From NCBI GenBank assembly GCA_030038765.1, contig JASHRA010000019.1:1-24296 (forward strand): a stretch of 24,296 bases of DNA, in the 5' to 3' direction. The stretch is from Candidatus Dormiibacterota bacterium (GTDB lineage: Bacteria; Chloroflexota; Dormibacteria; Aeolococcales; Bog-877). Below are positions 21,846 to 24,296 of the stretch, in pieces. Each line of letters opens with the position of its first letter. Position 1 is the stretch's first letter. A model generated the notes under the pieces. That model was not told the origin of the DNA, ran no database searches, and worked only from the letters and a program-made list of their open reading frames with translations. A program made the translations under genes and the position numbers.

Positions 21846-22565
21846 TCAGCCGCGGGCCACGTCGCTGGCGGCGATTCCCTCCGCCGGGAGCACGTCCACG
21901 AAGAGGAAACCCTCGCGTTCGACGCGCTCGCCCAGGGTGACGTCCAGGGGCCGGGAGAAGCCCGGCCCGTCCACCACCAGGGTGTGGAACTCGCCGTTCT
22001 CGCCGCAGGGGTCGACGCCCGGGGGCAGGTCCCGGAGGAAGTCCTCGTCGTACCAGCGGCCGGCCAGCTCGGCGGGCGCCTGGCGGAGGTCGACGCAGGT
22101 GACCAGGGCGCGCAGCCCGAGCCCGAGCAGGTCCCGGGCCACGGAGCTGGTCGGGCTCAGCCAGAGCGGGAACAGCGGGCTCAGCCCCGAGCCTTCCAGC
22201 ATCCGCTCCCGGTAGCGGCGGACGTCCTCCAGGTAGAGGTCGCCGAAGACCACGAACTCCACCCCGGAGCGCCGCGCGCTGGCGACCGCGGCCGCCATCC
22301 GCCGCTCGTAGAGGCCGTTGGGACAGGGCCAGGGCAGCTCGACCAGGTGCAGCGGCAGCCCCAGCGAGGCCGCCTGGGCCCGGAGCAGCGAGCTGCGCAC
22401 GCCGTGCATGGAGACGCGGTCCGCGGAGGCGTTCATGCTGGTGAGGAGCCCCACTACCTGGACCTGGGCAGCGCCGCGCACCCGGTGCAGGGCGAGCGTG
22501 CTGTCCTTGCCGCTGGACCAGCTCATCCAGGCCCGGGGCAGCCCGGGCCGGGAGCCGGGGCTCAT
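21846..22565 (-). CDS. DPH6-like PP-loop ATPase (adenine nucleotide alpha hydrolase)
   Basis: This 239-residue protein has the PP-loop SWSSGKDST (15-23), a nucleotide-binding strand VVFGDLYLEDVRRYRE, and the C-terminal signature CGENGEFHTLVVDGP (187-201). Those are marks of the Dph6/MJ0570 family. In eukaryotes and archaea Dph6 adenylates a carboxylate on diphthine and forms an amide with ammonia. Bacteria lack diphthamide, so the substrate here must differ, but ATP-dependent amide formation is a fair guess. The ATG at 22565 lies 3 bp after the stop of the DUF6027-like gene, with GAGG just upstream, so the gene is the third in a PIG-L operon. It is convergent with the RhuM fragment. Confidence 0.88.
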   Translation of the reverse strand: MSPGSRPGLPRAWMSWSSGKDSTLALHRVRGAAQVQVVGLLTSMNASADRVSMHGVRSSLLRAQAASLGLPLHLVELPWPCPNGLYERRMAAAVASARRSGVEFVVFGDLYLEDVRRYRERMLEGSGLSPLFPLWLSPTSSVARDLLGLGLRALVTCVDLRQAPAELAGRWYDEDFLRDLPPGVDPCGENGEFHTLVVDGPGFSRPLDVTLGERVEREGFLFVDVLPAEGIAASDVARG

Positions 22566-22568
22566 GCC

Positions 22569-22973
22569 TCAGTAGCCGGCGGCGTCGGGGTCGGCGAGCG
22601 GCAGCCGGAGCCAGGAGAGCATCTGGCGCAGCTGCTCGTAGGCGGCCAGGCGGGCCCCGTCGGTGCCCTCCGCCTCGGCCCGCTCCACCGGTTCCCAGAG
22701 CCGCGCGACCATGGAGGGCCCCAGCTCCAGGATGCCGCCGCTGCCCCCCGAGGCCCACTTGGCCAGGACGTAGCGCACGATGGCACCCTCGGGCATTCTC
22801 ATGGCCCGGGCCAGGTTGCCGACCGTTCGCATCGGGTCCAAGTGGGCATAGAGGGCGACGTCGGCCTTGAAGTTGGCGTCGGGGTCCTGCTCGGACCAGG
22901 GCCCGGTCCAGGCGACGAGCTCGACCGACCTCGACCCCGGTTCACCCGGGGGCCGGGGGCGGGCCCGCCTCAC
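22569..22973 (-). CDS. DUF6027-like protein, unknown function
   Basis: This is a 134-residue protein with the conserved stretch VELVAWTGPWSEQDPDANFKADVALYAHLDPM, then VRYVLAKWASGGSGGILELGPSMVARLWEPVERAE and LAAYEQLRQMLSWLRLPL. From memory this matches actinobacterial DUF6027, a family without known function. The middle part (TVGNLARAMRMPEGAIVRYVLAKW) reads like a small helix-turn-helix. The only start codon before the conserved core is GTG 22973, which overlaps the PIG-L stop as GTGA and adds about 20 basic residues. A shorter product from an internal TTG or ATG would lose the core. It sits between the deacetylase and PP-loop genes and is coupled to both, so it may be a partner or regulator of them. 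Confidence 0.75.
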   Translation of the reverse strand: MRRARPRPPGEPGSRSVELVAWTGPWSEQDPDANFKADVALYAHLDPMRTVGNLARAMRMPEGAIVRYVLAKWASGGSGGILELGPSMVARLWEPVERAEAEGTDGARLAAYEQLRQMLSWLRLPLADPDAAGY

Positions 22974-23830
22974 CCCCACTGGCTGGCCTGCTCCGGGGGC
23001 GCCGGCAGGCCCTCCTCGCGCCCCTCCTGGCGCTGGTAGCCGCGCTGGCTGGGGTTGGGGACCAGGTCGAAGAGCTTGTAGGTGGCGGCCATCGCCACCC
23101 CGGCCCGGGCGCCCCCCTCCCGCGCCTCCCGCTCCATCTCCGGGCCCATCTCGCTGGCGTCGAACTGGCTGCGGTGCTCGCCCAGCGCGGCCAGCTGGTT
23201 CTCTATGTCGCGGGGCTCCAGCGGCACCGCGATGTCGGGCTCGGAGGCCCCCACCAGGACGAAGCGAACCTTGTGCGGCTGGAGGCCCTCCTCGCGGACC
23301 AGCTCGGGGAAGACGCGGGCGTCCCGGGCGCTGGGGAAGGCGGCGTCGAGGGCGGCGTCGGCGGCCGCCCGGTGGTCGGGGTGGTTGAGGTAGCCGCGGC
23401 CGAACCAGCGCCGGCTCGGGTCCATGGTGACGAGCGCCTCGGGGCGGAGCTCGCGGATGAGGCGGACCAGGTCCCGGCGCAGCTCCAGGCCGGGCTGGAG
23501 CAGACCGTCGGGGTAGCCGAGGCAGCGGACCTCGGAGACGCCCAGGTGAGCCGAGGCGCGGCGCTGCTCCTCCATGCGGATGCGGCTCAGCTCGCCCAGC
23601 GGGATGCTGGCGTCGTCGCTGCCGGCGTCCCCGTCGGTGACGACGCAGACCGCGCCCCGGCACCCCTGGCGGCACCAGCAGGAGAGGAGCGCGGCGGCCA
23701 GGAAGTCGGCGTCGTCGGGGTGGGCCACCACCACCAGGGCGCTCTCCGGGATGTAGGAGAAGAGCTCGAGGCGGGGCTCACCGAGCCCCTCCCGCTCGGG
23801 CGCGCCGGACTCGCTGGCTGGCATCTGCAC
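22970..23830 (-). CDS. PIG-L family N-deacetylase (MshB/Mca-like)
   Basis: This 286-residue zinc hydrolase has AHPDD (H37, D39, D40) and the downstream metal ligand motif NHPDHRA (149-155). The strand and helix pattern of PIG-L/LmbE enzymes lies between (VCVVTDGDAGSDD, RMEEQRRASAHLGV, YPDG). The family deacetylates N-acetyl sugars, such as GlcNAc-inositol in mycothiol synthesis, or cleaves mycothiol conjugates (Mca). The C-terminal tail (about 245-286) is charged and variable. I chose GTG 23830 because GGGAGG lies 7 bp upstream; ATG 23824 is the alternative. It leads an operon with DUF6027-like and DPH6-like genes and is divergent from the DUF1028 gene across 17 bp. Confidence 0.9.
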   Translation of the reverse strand: MQMPASESGAPEREGLGEPRLELFSYIPESALVVVAHPDDADFLAAALLSCWCRQGCRGAVCVVTDGDAGSDDASIPLGELSRIRMEEQRRASAHLGVSEVRCLGYPDGLLQPGLELRRDLVRLIRELRPEALVTMDPSRRWFGRGYLNHPDHRAAADAALDAAFPSARDARVFPELVREEGLQPHKVRFVLVGASEPDIAVPLEPRDIENQLAALGEHRSQFDASEMGPEMEREAREGGARAGVAMAATYKLFDLVPNPSQRGYQRQEGREEGLPAPPEQASQWG

Positions 23831-23834
23831 CGGC

Positions 23835-23840
23835 TATCCT
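23835..23840 (+). promoter_or_regulatory. -10 box of the DUF1028 gene, leaderless start
   Basis: TATCCT ends 7 bp before the GTG at 23848, so transcription should start at the GTG itself. The gap between the divergent starts is only 17 bp, and this box lies next to the ribosome-binding site of the PIG-L gene on the other strand (GGGAGG). The -35 must lie inside the PIG-L coding sequence. Confidence 0.45.
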
Positions 23841-23847
23841 CCCAGAC

Positions 23848-24296
23848 GTGAGCCAGCCGGCGAGAGTGGGGCCCCCGATCGCCACCTTCTCCATCGTCGC
23901 CACCGACGGCACCGACTGGGGCGTCGCCGTCGCCTCCAAGTTCCTCTCCGTGGGCAGCGCCGTACCGGCCGCCGCGGCCGGCGTGGGCGCGGTCGCCACC
24001 CAGGCGCTCTCCAACACCGCCTACAAGCGACGGGGCCTGGAGCTGCTGGACTCGGGGCGCGGCGCCAGCGAGGTGGTGGAGGCCCTGATCGGCGACGACG
24101 ACGGTCGCGAGCACCGTCAGCTGGGGGTGGTGGACCGCCACGGCCAGGCCGCCACCTACACCGGCTCCCAGTGCTACGAGTGGGCCGGGGGCAGGACCGG
24201 CAAGGGCTGCGCCTGCCAGGGCAACATCCTCGCCGGGGCCCAGGTGGTGGACGCGCTCCTGGAGACGTTCGAGGCCAGCTCGGGCGCGCTCTGCGA
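23848..24296 (+). CDS. DUF1028 protein (Ntn-hydrolase-like), 3' partial
   Basis: The frame is open from GTG 23848 to the window end (149 codons seen). It matches the DUF1028 family: ATFSIVATDGTDWGVAVASKFLSVGSAVPAA, then GVGAVATQALSNTAYKRRGLELLDSG, EHRQLGVVDRHGQAATYTGSQCYEWAG and QGNILAGAQVVDALLETFEA. The family has the N-terminal-nucleophile hydrolase fold and is often encoded with peptide or amino-acid utilisation genes, but its reaction is not firmly known. Homologs are about 220-290 residues, so the rest lies outside the window. Residues 1-11 precede the usual start of the domain, so a processing step is possible. It is divergent from the PIG-L operon. Confidence 0.9.
   Translation, partial: MSQPARVGPPIATFSIVATDGTDWGVAVASKFLSVGSAVPAAAAGVGAVATQALSNTAYKRRGLELLDSGRGASEVVEALIGDDDGREHRQLGVVDRHGQAATYTGSQCYEWAGGRTGKGCACQGNILAGAQVVDALLETFEASSGALC

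Overview
The window is very GC-rich and gene-dense. Genes overlap by GTGA or TTGA at several junctions, GTG and TTG starts are common, and several starts have no Shine-Dalgarno site but carry a TAnnnT box a few bases upstream, which suggests leaderless mRNAs. Together with a DevS/DevR-like two-component system, universal stress protein, VapBC, PIG-L deacetylase and what looks like a DUF6027 protein, this points to an actinobacterium or an uncultured relative in the Chloroflexota/Dormibacterota range. The sequence alone does not settle the phylum. No rRNA, tRNA, CRISPR array or intact transposase was seen.

Layout. 1-2300: 3' part of a GNAT/acyl-CoA synthetase (NDP-forming) fusion, open at the window start. 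2320-4630 (minus): GntR regulator, ABC ATPase and ABC permease as one overlapping operon, divergent from a MerR/GyrI-like regulator (4829-5659). 5691-7514 (minus): oligoendopeptidase F. 7670-8119 (minus): universal stress protein, divergent from a signalling operon (8278-11364) made of a two-GAF sensor kinase, a NarL/DevR-type response regulator and a second kinase-like protein that lacks every key catalytic residue. 11471-12129: VapBC toxin-antitoxin pair. 12142-13233 (minus): acetate kinase, divergent from a PP2C phosphatase (13378-14037). 14124-14423 (minus): ABM-fold monooxygenase-like protein. 14780-17071: large secreted protein with three repeat domains and a C39-like peptidase domain.

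17285-18685 is less GC-rich and holds an orphan AAA ATPase with a striking tandem repeat and palindromes over its promoter. 18686-20688 has a nucleoside-deoxyribosyltransferase-like protein, a UDG-like protein and two small proteins of unknown function. 20689-21785 looks like a decayed or acquired patch containing a truncated RhuM-family gene. 21846-23830 (minus) is a three-gene operon (PIG-L deacetylase, DUF6027-like protein, DPH6-like PP-loop ATPase), divergent across only 17 bp from a DUF1028 gene that runs off the window end.

How the genes may work together: USP, DevS-like kinase, response regulator, pseudokinase, VapBC, acetate kinase and PP2C lie side by side and read like a stress or dormancy neighbourhood. 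The most unusual items are the pseudokinase co-encoded with a normal kinase and regulator, a near-identical palindrome in front of both the kinase and the regulator gene, a possible internal start in the MerR gene that would release its effector domain alone (as in TipA), and the repeat-controlled ATPase.
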